From positions 141,682,961 to 141,746,960 of the forward strand of contig OZ038382.1 in assembly GCA_964036045.1 (NCBI GenBank): a DNA stretch of 64,000 bases. The letters are read 5' to 3'. The position numbers and the translations under genes are program-made. The first letter of the stretch is position 1; each line of letters starts with the position of its first letter. This DNA comes from Eutreptiella sp. 'Long Island Sound 2002' (taxonomy: Eukaryota > Euglenozoa > Euglenophyceae > Eutreptiales > Eutreptiaceae). The notes beneath the pieces are model-generated. The model was not told where the DNA came from and did not search any database. It saw only the letters and a list, made by a program, of their open reading frames with translations. Below are positions 24,424-37,100 of this stretch, one piece after another.

Positions 24424-24556
24424 ACCCCGTCGCAATATAAAATGCCCTCATCGCAAAATAAAATACCCTCATCGCAATATAAAGTGTCCTCATCGCAATA
24501 CAACATATCCACATTGCAATATAGAGTGCCCCCATCGCTATGTAGAGTGTCCCCCA
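24424..24556 (+). repeat. 21-bp minisatellite, six units
   Basis: Units of CCTCATCGCAATATAAAGTGT with variants. In one plus frame this reads as heptads PHRNIKC / PHRKIKY. No surrounding gene supports translation. Confidence 0.9.
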
Positions 24557-26211
24557 CGGTCAGGGCTGCTCTAGCGCAAGGGGGCTGGAGTAAAAGAGTA
24601 CATGTTATCATCAAATCCATAGACCCCAATCATCACAGGACGCGGTCTGTTAGAGGCGGCACAACCAAACCACCCCAACTTCCCACACTGAGGTATATAG
24701 AGATCCTCAGGGGACGCCACCATGACTGCCCTCAGGGTCTCCTGGCCACTCCAAGCAAAAAAAAAGAGCTAGAATGGGTAAACAAGGGTCCGAAATTGGT
24801 CTTGCAAAGTGTCGGACATGCCATTGGCCCCTTTCAATTGGAGGACCCCAGGTGACAAAAATTGGTGCTTGGTGTGCGGCATTTGGTGATTTTTTTTTAT
24901 TTTTGGTGACTCCATGTGCCCAAAACAACGTAGATCGCACTGTGGGGAGTCCTGGTGTATGAGCCGGTCGACTCTACACATACCTTTCAACTATGAGGAT
25001 AGGTGTCTTCTTAACATGGGTATCATCTTCCTTTGTTGGTATGCCTTGCTCCTTTGTTACTGCGAAATTGAACCAAAATCAAGGACAAGCAGACCTGATA
25101 CTGTCCAGTCAAAGGCCCTCAAAGTGGTTTAGTGCATAAGCACCATTGACACTGAGGGCAATTTGGGAACACGCCGCATTTGACAAATGAGAGTCAGCGG
25201 TTGTGCTGTATTATGGTCACGGTTACAGTCATATTTGTGGGATGCACAGCACCTGGCATAGATGCGTCATGCCCAGGAGCAGCCCCCTTTTCTCTGGTGC
25301 AACTGAGCACAGAACTTGACGGTGTCTCCGTCAGGTGGTTCTTGTGCAACGCCGGCGCTAAAGTGCGCTGCCGTCAGGATAAGAATATGTAAAATTTGAG
25401 GAGGTCACACTTGCACTCCGACGTAATGGGCTCCAGCAGGCTTCGCTCCTGCTCTGAGGCCTCTGCTGGTGATGGTCATGATCTTTGAGCCCTCGACCCT
25501 TGCCAACTACCATGGAGACAGTAGGATCTAGGATGGTCTGGCAGGGAGTAGGCGGTTCATTGAGCCTGCAGTGCTGTTCGATAACGACACGGTTTGAAAT
25601 GGGGGGCAAGGGGGTGAGACGTCAACGGGGAAATGAGTTGTGGTGGACCATGAACAGGTTGGGGCAATGCTGGCTCCAGTCAAGACCTGGCCCCAGAAGG
25701 CGGAACACATCAATCCGTCGAAGCGCACTTGATCCACGGAGTAGGGCACTTGCGCACAGAGCAACACCATGAAGAATGGGATGGGGCATCTCTGCGCAGA
25801 GCGACGCCATTACAACAATATGATAACTGATCATAACAACGAAGAAGGAACTGCGGAAGGAACTGTGGAACTGCTCGACAAGTGGAAGGGTCGTGCTGCC
25901 GAGAGGCGGGGATCTCTTCGCTTGCCCACACGGGCGCTCGCAGCCCGGCGGAAAATTCCGACACTCACGTCAAGGAATCCCCAATGTATCATCCCAACTA
26001 AGTGATCCCCGTAGGATCTGTGCACGAGGTGCGCGTTCCTGCACGTGCACACACGACGTTTCAGGGTGGAGGGCTAGACGCCGCAATCCATGTGGGCAGA
26101 CCTGCCGCCCTGCCTGAACCCCAGAAATGTCCTTGCGATGGTCAGTACCCCCGGGGGTACCATGCTGCAGCTAGTCACTTTGCGGGCAGGGGTGAAAAAC
26201 ATGGGTCAAGC
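24557..26211. other. Noncoding; no gene seen
   Basis: Short frames only and no paralogue in the window. An A run lies at 24757-24765 and a T run at 24891-24899. Confidence 0.5.
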
Positions 26212-26374
26212 CGGGAAATGCTTTGAGTATACAGTGAATATACCAAGATACCTCGCAGCTGACGATCCTCAAGCGCCCAAGAGGCCAGGTACCACATACC
26301 GATGCTCATGTGGCGAAACAACAGGCACTTGTTGCTTTTCAGTGACCAGTTGCTGGTGTCATATTATCCGCAAG
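26212..26374 (+). repeat. Dispersed repeat, copy 2
   Basis: Second copy of the 23792-23964 sequence, about 90% alike by eye and in the same orientation 2.4 kb away. Confidence 0.9.
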
Positions 26375-26943
26375 CACAGGATGCAGGGCATGAAACATGG
26401 CCCGGGACAATCCATTAGCGGTCCAATGGCCAAATGTCCAGTAGCCACAGGCATTCCATCAGCATTCAGACCACGCACTGGACAACCCCAACCCACGTCC
26501 CTTGGGCCTCAATTGATCAGTTAGTTGAGTCCGGCAGGAGCAGACCCTCACCGGCGTGAGGGTCACTGTATGAGGCAAAAAGAACAGTTTTGAGGTCTCT
26601 GATTCGCGCTTCTCTACCACTTCCAGCTGCTCTGACCGCAACTACAACTGCGTGACACCAGCTTTACGGGAGTAGAACAAGGACAGGGAAGTAGTGGCAA
26701 ACCAGTGGATTGCTGCCAGCGGCACACACCCCAACTTCGTCCAAATGAAATGGCAATCCCCCGCCCTACTTTGCCACAATGGCTCCCCCCTGGGCCGACA
26801 CATCTCTTCGGGCATTACATTGTACCCTGCCTAGACCGGCTTGTGCCTCACCTCCCCCGCCCTGCGGTGTATCTGGGTTTGTCTTCAAGAATCCATTGCC
26901 CTGTGCGGCCCTCACTTGCAAGCCCCATGCTTGACATTTGGAG

Positions 26944-27150
26944 GTAGTTTGGGCTGCAGTCTGCAATTTGCTACACACGTGACTTGTGGCGAAAATTGGT
27001 CTGTTTTGGATGATGAGCTCTAACTGGGTCGGCATTGTGGGCTGGGTCGGCACACGTTCGCCCCGGGGAGCATGGGCGTTTCAAACTCGAAGGATCAAAT
27101 CTTTGTTTTTTGACCCCGACCCTCGGACCAGACCCTCCCTCCGCTCTGGC
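26944..27150 (+). repeat. Diverged dispersed repeat, copy 1 of 2
   Basis: Matches 28353-28580 in order: CAGTCTGCA..TTGCTACACA, then GGCACACGTTCG, then a GGGCG-TTCAAA block, GAAGGATCAAA, and GACCC..GGACCA..CCTC. The divergence is high. Confidence 0.65.
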
Positions 27151-28352
27151 GCATACCCACCTGGGCTGGGCACGCAGCAACCCCAAAATTCCGTAGTTTT
27201 GCATTTGGCATTAGCCCCACCTCCAGCTCCTGCCTCCATCGCTGGAGACAAATGCCAGCCCCTGCCCCTGCCCCAAACCTGACTGTACGTCTTCAAAGGA
27301 CAACCAGCGCCACACCTTTCCCACACACCCCTTGGTTTGCGACCAACTGTGACCTTGGTCACTACAGAAGGCACCCGCCCAGTATTTCACTGACCACTCA
27401 GATCAATTGGGAATCCCCCTTTGGCTGACCCGCAGGTAGGCCAAGGGGCACCTATCCCCTCCCCCACACCTTCATGTCCAGCACAGGGACATAGACGGCA
27501 ATGCAGCAGCGCCACCTCAACGAATCTCCAGCAATTCTCTGCATTACCACCAACAACCCCAAGGAATCCCCAGCAACCTGCAGAAGCCTCTAGTGCAACC
27601 TGAGGCAATCTCCAGAGCAACGGATATCATGGGTCAACCTGAACTCTCCAACTCACATCCCGCCAGACCATCTCAGGCCAACCCAGACCTGAGGGGAAGG
27701 TAGGGGAGGTCCTCATGCGAAGTGAGGCACAGCTCTTCGAGATCCAACACCCCACCCGGTGGGGTCAAGTGTCCGCTGCACCATGATAAGGCTCCGTGTG
27801 CTACTGCTCAGCAACAAGCATGCTTGAGAATGTGCTGTCAGATAACCCGTCGATGAGGCCACAATTGCACCATGCCCGGGGCAGCTGATAAGGTGTGTTG
27901 AGTACAGCGGCCGCACGTCGAACTTATGCGGGTCGGGGGATGATCTGCAAAGAGGCGCAGGACAAGCCCTTACCCGGTGCATCCCACAAAAACAACTTTG
28001 AAACGTGCTCAGCAGGGGTTTACCATCAGCAACGATTGCATCGCCGCCTCTTGGGCCTTTTGGTAGAGACCCCTACTGTAGATCCTGTGCCTGTGGGGCA
28101 TCTCAGTACTGACTACAACCTGATGGGCATTGGACATGCACCTGACGCCTGGGTGGCTGTGTTGGGCCCGTAGCAATACGCATGGGCACAATATTTGCAT
28201 GGACATAAGGATCGGCCCAGTGCCTTGAGGAAAAGAAGCGAAGCGCAGTATGCCGTCACTAATGCGCACGGCTGCGGACAGGAACGCCGGATGCACACCA
28301 CGACCCAGCACGCCGCCGTGAGAACACAGCTTGCACGTGATGTTGGATGTGG

Positions 28353-28580
28353 TCTGGGATTCAGTCTGCAGGTTGCTACACATATCACCACGTAGCAAAA
28401 ATCGCTCTGTATTTGCATTTGACAGGCCTTGACTGGGCTTCGGCATATCTTTTACATCGTGGGGCCGGCACACGTTCGATTGGGGGGAAGCGCGGGCGGT
28501 TCAAATTCAGAGTCTTATTTGAAGGATCAAACAAGACCCTGGACCATCCCTCGGAGCTGTTCTTCCAGGGCTCTTCCCTT
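28353..28580 (+). repeat. Diverged dispersed repeat, copy 2 of 2
   Basis: Second member of the pair with 26944-27150, in the same orientation 1.4 kb away. It carries the same ordered landmarks. Confidence 0.65.
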
Positions 28581-29628
28581 CGCGCTCGCTGTCTATGTAC
28601 CGTCGGGGGAGAGGCCTCTAGCTTCTCCCCCTCAGACTGAAAACTTGGATATGGACCCCGTCCAACGTTCGCTCATCGGCAGCTGCGCTGGCAGAGATGT
28701 TTGCGAGTGGTACCAACAAGGTCCAGGCGGCGGCAGATGAGGCTGAGGTCTCCGGGGATGCAGTGGCGGTGGTTTGATGTCTGTGTGTGTGTGTTTAGGC
28801 ACTGAGTTCCGTGCGGCAGCACCCACGGCACAGGAGGCTGGGTTCCGTCCCAAGACCATGCGATTGCTTGACGGGCCTCCCTGAAGCCAACAACCAAATG
28901 TACAGTCTTTGCCAGTGCTCCCTCTGCGGGGCCTGGGGGTGGCCACGGCGTGTTGCAAGGCAGAAAAGCCTGTGTCCGTATCTAATTTTCGAAGCAGGAA
29001 CGAGCAACGGTGAGCAGGGGCGGGGGCCAACGACAAGGCCCGCGCAATGGTCAGGCACATGGGGGTACAGCATCGTCAGGGCCACGGAAGTACATCGTGT
29101 CTCCTGGTAATCCCGCATTCCCAAAGCGCTCTTCACGACAGAACAAACCGACAACATTGGCCTATAGACATCCCACCCTCTGCCCCGCATGATTCACACC
29201 TCTGCGTCCTGAGTGTTGCTTTGGCTGCCGTCAATGTCGTCTGCCAATTCAATACAAACCCCATCTGCAGGGACCTCCTGGTCATCAAATGGATCTAAGT
29301 GCGCCTAGCGGAAAGATTCATTGCCCAAGATCATCATTGCGCTCAGAGGCACAATCGCAGCACACAATACGAGGCAGGCAAATACCTAATAAGATCCCAT
29401 GTGGTAGGGGGCGGTTGGCGATCGGAGCGGATGGCCATGGGCTACTAACGCTGGTGCCTATTTGTGAAGGCCGGGAAGTGCCAGGACAGAGTTAAAACTT
29501 AGGGTGCACTACGCATACAGATACACCCGTTAACCCCAAAACCTAGGGCGCCGTAAAAAATACACATTTTCTGAAAACATGTGTGTGACAGGGCTCTAAC
29601 CCCCTCAGTCACCAATGGGGATCCCAGT
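28581..29628. other. Noncoding; no gene seen
   Basis: No credible frame. A half-site GGCGCCGTAAA of the locus 1 palindrome lies near 29546-29556. Confidence 0.45.
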
Positions 29629-29660
29629 CAACATTTACGGCGCCGGCACTGTAAATGTTG
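29629..29660. repeat. Locus 1 palindrome, extended 32-bp form
   Basis: Arms CAACATTTACGGCGCC and GGCACTGTAAATGTTG pair except at two positions. It is the largest member of the TTTACGG family. Confidence 0.9.
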
Positions 29661-29994
29661 ACGAATCTCGGTCTAATTTTCCATTTTCTCTACACCGAAA
29701 TGTATCTGCAAAACACAGTCCCAGCAACGTGTTGCACCAATATGTCACACCCTGGGCCTTGTTCAGCTCTGGCGCGATGGTTCATTGGTAAACCTGGAGG
29801 AATAGTGAAAAAGAATCGAAAAAGGGAAGGATAGGTGCAAGGTCTAATTTGCAAAGCAGATCAAGGCTTTTGTCTATTTGTACGACGGCAAAGAAATATT
29901 GATCTCTGAAGGTCATACTGCCTGTCAAAATATCACGTCTTTGTAATTTTCGGTGTAGAGATTCTGCTTCCACTAAAGTCTCTCTACGAAAATG

Positions 29995-30015
29995 TTTACG
30001 GCGCCAGCGCCGAAA
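29995..30015. repeat. Locus 1 palindrome TTTACGGCGC..GCGCCG-AAA
   Basis: Same family. The right arm lacks one T, so the outer pairing is damaged. Confidence 0.85.
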
Positions 30016-30487
30016 AAAATGACGGCTGTCAAAAGCATCAGAATGTGGTGGAAATGTTGTTGCTCACTACAGGGGTGGGGCAGAGATGCCTAGATGGGGG
30101 AAACCTGCACAGTCCAATGATACCACTTCTGCTCAACCAGTAATTCCCCCTTGCTCCTACCCTTGTGGCACACAGTACATCCCTTTACCCCCCCCCTCAC
30201 CCCCAAACCCCCTCTCATCATTTGCTGTGCACCAACGCAAAGATCAACAAAAGAAATCTGTAGAGCACACCAGAAATTTGCAACATATGGATACAAGATA
30301 GGCAATAAGGCCAATGGGCAACAGACCATACGTTTGTCAAAAAAAACACCACAGAATTTACCTGCAGGGAGTTATATGGGACAATTGAGTCCCGATGAAA
30401 AGACATACCTGAGTAATCTGCTATGCTACAACCCTATACCGTTCCTGTTTGAAGGTAATGGCATTTGAAATAAACCCAGACAGGCTG

Positions 30488-30509
30488 TTTACGGCGTTAG
30501 CGCCGTAAA
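30488..30509. repeat. Locus 1 palindrome (9-bp arms, TTAG loop)
   Basis: Perfect arms TTTACGGCG and CGCCGTAAA around TTAG. Confidence 0.95.
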
Positions 30510-30733
30510 ATGAAATGCGGATGCAAAGTTGCAAAAAATATACACAATGTGCATTGCATAAGAAAATGTATGCAAAATAAATGTTAATGTTGGCATGTTG
30601 GGGAAGATACCATTGTCAATTCGAAAAGAATGCACCAGTGAAAAAAGTAGAGCATGTCCATGTTCACCACAATGTATCATGCTGAAAACCGCCTTTCAAG
30701 CAGAGAGGCGGCTTGCCTTAGGGTAAAAAATTG

Positions 30734-30755
30734 TTTACGGCGCCAACGCCGTAAA
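30734..30755. repeat. Locus 1 palindrome (9-bp arms, CCAA loop)
   Basis: Perfect arms TTTACGGCG and CGCCGTAAA around CCAA, 159 bp beyond the end of the locus 1 reading frame. Confidence 0.95.
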
Positions 30756-32456
30756 ATTAACATCAAGGTTATGTATGCAGACATACACAGCATGTGCATT
30801 GTATACAGTCCAGATACAACCAACCACCCCTGAGGAGCCACAAACCCCGTATGTCAGGATAGTAGAACGGTCACAGCAGCAAACAACACCACTGAAACAG
30901 AACTAAAGTTGCCCTAGAACATGTCACTGTTCACCCCAAACAGGGAGTTCGGCTGTGACTCCCCAAGTGCCTCACTGTCGTCTGCGACAGACTGCAGGTC
31001 CGAAGCCCCATCAGTCTTTGGGCACTTGGCCCGGAGACCCACCTGACGGGTCTGCTTTCTCTTGGGGTTACCTGTGGTACCTCCCTTTGCAGGAGTGCTG
31101 CGACCTGCTCTGGCACTCTGCATATCTTGGGCGTCCTGGTCAGCATTTTGCCGACCCGTGTCAGTCCTAGCCTTCTTGGCAAGGGTTGTGTGCTGACTTG
31201 TTGCAAGCAACCCACCGCCGCCAGTAGGGACCGCACCTGTGGTCTCCAGCTGCCTACCTGTTGCATGGGTCTAGGCTTGCTTGTGCCGCTGCTCAAGGGT
31301 AGGGGTAGGGGCAGGGTGTGCAACCTCAGTGTTGCCTGCACCCTTTGCCTCCTGTTTCTCCTTTTTTTCCTGTCCTTCTCGTTCTCCCTATGCTGCTTCA
31401 AGGGCAGCCACCTGTCTCCTCCTCTGTGCGAGGTCCTGAACTGTCTGGTGCTTGGTGTTGGTTGCATCCAGCACAGTACCTTTGACCAGGAGCCCAATCT
31501 CCAAAGTGAGGTCCTGGCCGGCAGTACCCTCCTCAGCAATCTTGGTAATCTCCATGTTCTTGGAGAAATGCTTCACTGCTTCTGGTGGCACAGTGACTAA
31601 CACCTGCCACTAGGGGAAGGCTGTGGCCATTGCACCCACCAAATCCAAAGCGGAGTTCCGCCTTGGATGCGGGCACAAAGCCAGGGGAAAAAAATTTCCT
31701 GTCTCTAGGTGAGGCTTAAGCCCAGCCCGGAGCATGAGCATCGCAATAATGCTCGGTCGAAGACCCAGCTTACTGCCAATATAAGGTGGCAACGATGCCG
31801 CCTTAGGGCTAAGCAGCGCCACAGAGACCATCCCACCCAACCCCGTCAACCTGGGGTTGGGCAGGTAGAGCTGTCCCTCTTCTTGCGACACAAGATACAG
31901 AGTACTGGTCGCCGAAAAATTACAAACCTGGGATGCCCCATCCCCAGTGTTTTGGTCCAGCCAATCCTGAATAACAGTGGCTTTCCCAAACATAATAACT
32001 GGGGTACCCCCATTGGCCACCCTCGGGAGGCCCTCACTGTATGGGATGTCGCCATCCGAGCACTCCACCAGAATACAATGGGTACTCCTAGCGTTGACCA
32101 TCACCATCAAGTCGCTACCAGCCAGGACAACCTTCTTGCGGTCGCCGAATTCGGCTTGATAACTCACAACATCCTTCATGCAGTGAGTGCTACAGATGGC
32201 ACTGCTGCCTGTCCAGAGGGGTGGAGCAAACGATGCCGTAGGGCTGCAAATGCCGGATCTGTCCAGACAGGGCTTTTCAATAGAGAGCCCCGTTCTAGCC
32301 AGTCCGCTTTCCCCGAGCGGAGCTCAGCATAAGCTCACCCTCCAAGTCCGCCACGAGGGATAAATTTATCCGCATGTTTTTCGTAGAGGGAGTTTGCAAG
32401 GTTGCGGCAGAGCTACAAGTTTTCTCTACAACGAACAAAATGTGTGGGTTTAATAA

Positions 32457-32478
32457 TTTACGGTGTTGGCACCGTAGA
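32457..32478. repeat. Locus 1 palindrome inside an intron
   Basis: TTTACGGTG..CACCGTAGA with TTGG loop. The arms have changed together relative to the TTTACGGCG form (CG to TG on one side, CG to CA on the other), so pairing is kept. It lies between coding pieces. Confidence 0.9.
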
Positions 32479-33027
32479 TATGGAAAACGTAACAAATGCA
32501 CAAAATGCACAAATGCACATAGTGTTCTGACATGCCACCAAATCATTTTTTGGATGGCGGATGTTCCAAATGATGTTGCGGCGGCACTTGAGGAACTTGA
32601 GGTAGCCGTTGACCTTGGACACGTTGACCGACATCGATCGATCCACCAACCACCAGGTCAGCTCCTGGATATCCGATGTCGTCAGTCCCGTGGAGTTGTC
32701 ACGGAAACTGGTAGCTCGGATGGGCGCGTAGGCTGCCTCATAGCGGCGGTTGACACGAGTAGCTATGTCCCCAAACGTCCTGTCATGGCTGGCTGCAGCC
32801 ACAACACATGCTATACCATTGTACCTCCAAATGGCATTTGTCCTCTATGGAAAACAAGTAGGAGAAATGAATTTCCAAAAAGGGGGGAAATCTGGCGAAA
32901 CTTGTCTAATTTGGACAAACCTGTTTCGCCAGCATTTCCTTTTGTTGTGCTGGTGACCGCTGTTTCAACTCTTGGTCGGACCCTAGGTCCATGATCTTGA
33001 CCCCCGATGCCAGTATGGCGCTGAACC

Positions 33028-33037
33028 GGGCGTCACC
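33028..33037 (+). repeat. 10-bp target-site duplication, left copy
   Basis: GGGCGTCACC directly left of the terminal AGGGGG. The right copy at 42946-42955 is GGGCATCACC, one CpG-type transition apart. On the minus strand both encode Gly-Asp-Ala in the same frame. Confidence 0.7.
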
Positions 33038-33152
33038 AGGGGGGGGGGGGGATTCTCGGAAATCGGATACCATGCTTAAAACCCCCCCCAGTGCCAAATT
33101 TAAGAAAGGGGGGGGGTTTGGGGGGGGGGGGGTTTAAGGGGGTTTTTCGCTG
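33038..33152 (+). repeat. Left terminal inverted repeat
   Basis: Pairs with 42842-42945. Contains a 13-bp G run, GGAAATCGGATACC, and the inner end GGTTTAAGGGGGTTTTTCGC. Confidence 0.7.
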
Positions 33153-33281
33153 CGCGGGGGTATTGTGTGGGCCTTCCAGTCCTAGTGTGCATGCTACTAC
33201 AAGGGAAAGAGAGGGAGAGCGAGGAGGTGTAGGCGGTGGGGGAGGTATCCATTTGTGACGTGTGTGCGCATGTAGCTCCGC

Positions 33282-33910
33282 CTACTTCTTCCGCCCTGGC
33301 GTCTTCACCGTGCAACGCTTCTTCGCATTTTGCTTGGTAGCGGTGATGGGCCGCTTTTTGCCCTTGCCAGGAACAGCTGTCTTTTGCGGGAGAACTTCCA
33401 CCCCGGAAGAAGAGGTGGAAGAGGAAGAAGATGAGGAAGAAGAGGAGCTCTTGCCATCCTCGGAAATTGCGGAACTCTCGTTACCGTTGGACGAATCGTT
33501 ATCTGCGGAAGACCTAGATTCCACAAAGCTTGCATCCTACTCCGGTTTCCAGTCCCAATCGGAGCATCCAGAGGCTTCACAGAAGGACGCACTCTCAATG
33601 TCCACCCCTTTGCTACTTTCAAAGTGATCTTGGGCTTCATCACCATCGGGATTTTTTTGGCTCGCTCCTTTTTTTTCTCATCGTCCTGCCCAACTACAAC
33701 CCATTCCGTCCGGCAACCCACAATACCCAATTGACATTGTGTTCTAGTGCACACGAGACCTTGTACTCGTGTTTTCCCCACGGCCGTAGGCAGCAATTCA
33801 TCACGCGACATTTGAAAGTGTACCTTAAGAGCTGTAAGGGACGAAAGTCGTATGTAGCATGGAAATGGAATTGCACAAAGGGATGCAAAAACAGCAGCAA
33901 AATGCAACAA
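33282..33910 (-). pseudogene. C-terminal gene remnant inside the TIR element, acidic Ser-rich tail
   Basis: The upper part reads FASLCAIPFPCYIRLSSLTA, HFQMSRDELLPTAVGKTRVQ, then VVVGQDDEKKKERAKK. The frame changes in an A run near 33652-33680 and continues NPDGDEAQDHFESSKGVDIE and CSDWDWKPE, TAG at 33537-33539, then in the same frame DASFVESRSSADNDSSNGNE, a Ser tract and a basic end KTPGRKK at TAG 33282-33284. The first block weakly resembles the C-terminal region of the 736-aa protein of locus 2 (SLPICVPVPDYKVEVRRL..GTMSRTRI), so it may be a relative of that transposase-like gene. The 5' part is missing: the frame runs into the duplicated flank of the satellite. Confidence 0.45.
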
Positions 33911-33973
33911 ATGGCGCCTACTCCGGTCGCACTGCGGCGAGTGTTGACCTCAATGCCTACTACATTTTATCAA

Positions 33974-34178
33974 GGGAACCGCCCCTGCGACCATTTACCT
34001 AGAAAAAACACATGCATACGAGGAAAAGAAAGGGCAATACGACCAACAAAGGGAGAAACCTGCTGGATTTCATCACGGGAACCGCCCCTGCCACCACTTA
34101 CCTAAAAAAAACACATACATACGAGCAAAAGAAGGGACAATACGACCAACAAAGGGAACAAAATCAGAAGTCGTTCCC
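33974..34178 (+). repeat. Direct duplication of a ~103-bp unit bordering the satellite
   Basis: GGGAACCGCCCCTG..AATACGACCAACAAAGGGA occurs at 33974 and again at 34077, about 90% alike. The second copy leads straight into the first satellite unit. Confidence 0.9.
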
Positions 34179-34186
34179 AGGAGAAG

Positions 34187-37100
34187 TGGCCCATAAATGG
34201 GCGAGGTGGCTACATCACCCCTGCCGCCTCGGGGATCCCCACCGCTTCAGAGCGGGGGGCAAAATCAGAAGTGGCCCATATATGGGCAAGGTGGCTACAT
34301 CACCCCTGCCGCCTCGGGGATCCCCTCCGCTTCAGAGCGGGGGGCAAAATCAGAAGTGGCCCATAAATGGGCAAGGTGGCTACATCACCCCTGCCGCCTC
34401 GGGGATCCCCTCCGCTGCACTGCGGCGGGCAGAATCAGAAGTGGTCCATAAATGGGCAAGGTGGCTACATCACCCCTACCGCCTCGGGGATCCCCTCCGC
34501 TTGAGAGCGGGGGGCAGAATCAGAAGTGGCCCACAAATGGGCAAGGTGGCTACGTCACCCCTGCCGCCTCGGGGATCCCCTCCGCTTGAGAGCGGGGGGC
34601 AAAATCAGAAGTGGCCCATAAATGGGCAAGGTGGCTACATCACCCCTGCCGCCTCGGGGATCCCCTCCGCTTCAGTGCGGGGGGCAAAATCAGAAGTGGC
34701 CCACAAATGGGCAAGGTGGCTACATCTCCCCTGCCGCCTCGGGGATCCCCTCCGCTTCAGAGCGGGAGGCAAAATCAGAAGTGGCCCATAAATGGGCAAG
34801 GTGGCTACATCACACCTACCGCCTCGGGGATCCCCTCCGCTTCAGAGCGGGGGGCCGAATCAGAAGTGGCCCATAAATGGGCAAGGTGGCTACATCACCC
34901 CTGCCGCCTCGGGGATCCCCTCCGCTTCAGTGCGGGGGGCAGAATCAGAAGTGGCCCAAAAATGGGCAAGGTGGCTACATCGCCCCTGCCGCCTCGGGGA
35001 TCCCCTCCGCTTCAGAGCAGGAGGCAAAATCAGAAGTGGCCCATAAATGGGCAAGATGGCTACGTCACCCCTACCGCCTCGGGGATCCCCTCCGCTTGAG
35101 AGCGGGGGGCAAAATCAGAAGTGGCCCATAAATGGGCAAGGTGGCTACGTCACCCCTACCGCCTCGGAGATCCCCTCCGCTTCAGAGCGGGGGGCAAAAT
35201 CAGAAGTGGCCCATATATGGGCAAGGTGGCTACATCACCCCTGCCGCCTCGGGGATCCCCTCCACTTGAGAGCGGGGGGCAAAATCAGAAGTGGCCCATA
35301 AATGGGCAAGGTGGCTACGTCACCCCTGCCGCCTCGGGGATCCCCTCCGCTTGAGAGCGGGGGGCAAAATCACAAGTGGCCCATAAATGGGCAAGGTGGC
35401 TACATCACCCCTGCCGCCTCGGGGATCCCCTGCAGTTCAGAGCGGGGGGCAGAATCAGAAGTGGCCCACAAATGGCAAGGCGGCTACATCACCCCTGCCG
35501 CCGCGGGGATCCCCTCCACTTCAGAGCGGGGGGCAAAATCACAAGTGGCCCATAAATGGGCAAGGTGGCTACATCACCCCTGCCGCCTCGGGGATCCCCT
35601 CCGCTGCAGTGCGGGGGGCAAAATCTGAAGTGGCCCATAAATGGGCAAGGTGGCTACGTCACCCCTACCGCCTCAGGGATCCCCTCCGCTTCAGATCGGG
35701 GGGCAAAATCAGAAGTGGCCCATAAATGGGCAAGGTGGCTACATCACCCCTGCCGCCTCGGGGATCCCCTCCGCTTCAGAGCAGGGGGCAAAATCAGAAG
35801 TGGCCCATAAATGAGCAAGGTGGCTACGTCACCCCTACCGCCTCGGGGATCCCCTCCGCTTCAGAGCGGGGAGAAAAATCAGAAGTGGCCCATAAATGGG
35901 CAAGGTGGCTACATCACCCCTGCCGCCTCGGGGATCCCCACCGCTTCGGAGCGGGGGGCCAAATCAGAAGTGGCCCAAAAATGGGCAAGGTGGCTACGTC
36001 ACCCCTACCGCCTCAGGGATCCCCTCCGCTTCAGAGCGGGGGGCAAAATCAGAAGTGGCCCATAAATGGGCAAGGTGGCTACATCACCCCCGCCGCCTCG
36101 GGGATGCCCTCCGCTTCATGGCGGGGGGCAAAATCAGAAGTGGCCCATAAATGGGCAAGTTGGCTACGTCACCCCTATCGCCTCGGGGATCCCCATCCCT
36201 TCAGAGCGGGGGGCAAAATCAGAAGTGGCCCACAAATGGGCAAGGTGGCTACGTCACCCCTTCCGCCTCCGGGATCCCCTCCGCTTGAGAGCGGGGGGCA
36301 AAATCAGAAGTGGCCCATAAATGGGCAAGGTGGCTACGTCACCCCTACCGCCTCGGGGATCCCCTCCGCTTCAGAGCGGGGGGCAAAATCAGAAGTGGCC
36401 CATATATGGGCAAGGTGGCTACATCACCCCTGCCGCCTCGGGGATCCCCTCCACTTGAGAGCGGGGGGCAAAATCAAAAGTGGCCCATAAATGGGCACGG
36501 TGGCTACGTCACCCCTGCCGCCTCGGGGATCCCCTCCGCTCGAGAGCGGGGGGCAAAACACAAGTGGCCCATAAATGGGCAAGGTGGCTACATCACCCCT
36601 GCCGCCTCGGGGATCCCCTCCGCTTCAGAGCGGGGGGCAGAATCAGAAGTGGTCCATAAATGGGCAAGGTGGCTACATCACCCCTGCCGCCTCGGGGATC
36701 CCCTCCGCTTCAGAGCGGGGGGCAAAATCAGAAGTGGCCCATAAATGGGCAAGGTGGCTACGTCACCCCTACCGCCTCAGGGATCCCCTGCGCTTCAGAG
36801 CGGGGGGCAAAATCAGAAGTGGCCCATAAATGGGCAAGGTGGCTACATCACCCCTGCCGCCTCGGGGATCCCCTCCACTTCAGAGCAGGGGGCAAAATCA
36901 GAAGTGGCCCATAAATGAGCAAGGTGGCTACGTCACCCCTACCGCCTCGGGGATCCCCTCCGCTTCAGAGCGGGGGGCAAAATCAGAAGTGGCCCATAAA
37001 TGGCCAAGGTGGCTACATCACCCCTGCCGCCTCGGGGATCCCCACCGCTTCGGAGCGGGGGGCCAAATCAGAAGTGGCCCATAAATGGGCAAGGTGGCTA

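Larger units (their letters stand above)
30914..33037 (-). pseudogene. Locus 1 unknown gene, 3' part: paralogue of the locus 2 four-exon gene
   Basis: Pieces in order on the minus strand. (1) 33037-32911: GDARFSAILASGVKIMDLGS, ending MLAKQ at donor GTTTGT. (2) After a 66-bp intron (32845-32910, acceptor CATAG), RTNAIWRYNG then SHDRTFGDIATRVNRRYEAA, to about 32490. (3) An intron carrying the palindrome at 32457-32478. (4) A frame from about 32300 (ATG at 32179) to 30914 holding CILVECSDGDIPYSEGLPRV, NGGTPVIMFGK and a Lys/Thr/Gln-rich tail. Piece 4 has TAG at 31610, 31388 and 31271, all in frame, and ends at TAG 30914. Blocks match locus 2: RTFGDIATRVNRR with ATLGTIEMAKR, and GGTPVIMFG with SGVPVFIAG. 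The 5' exon is separated by the 9.9-kb insertion. Function unknown. Confidence 0.55.
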
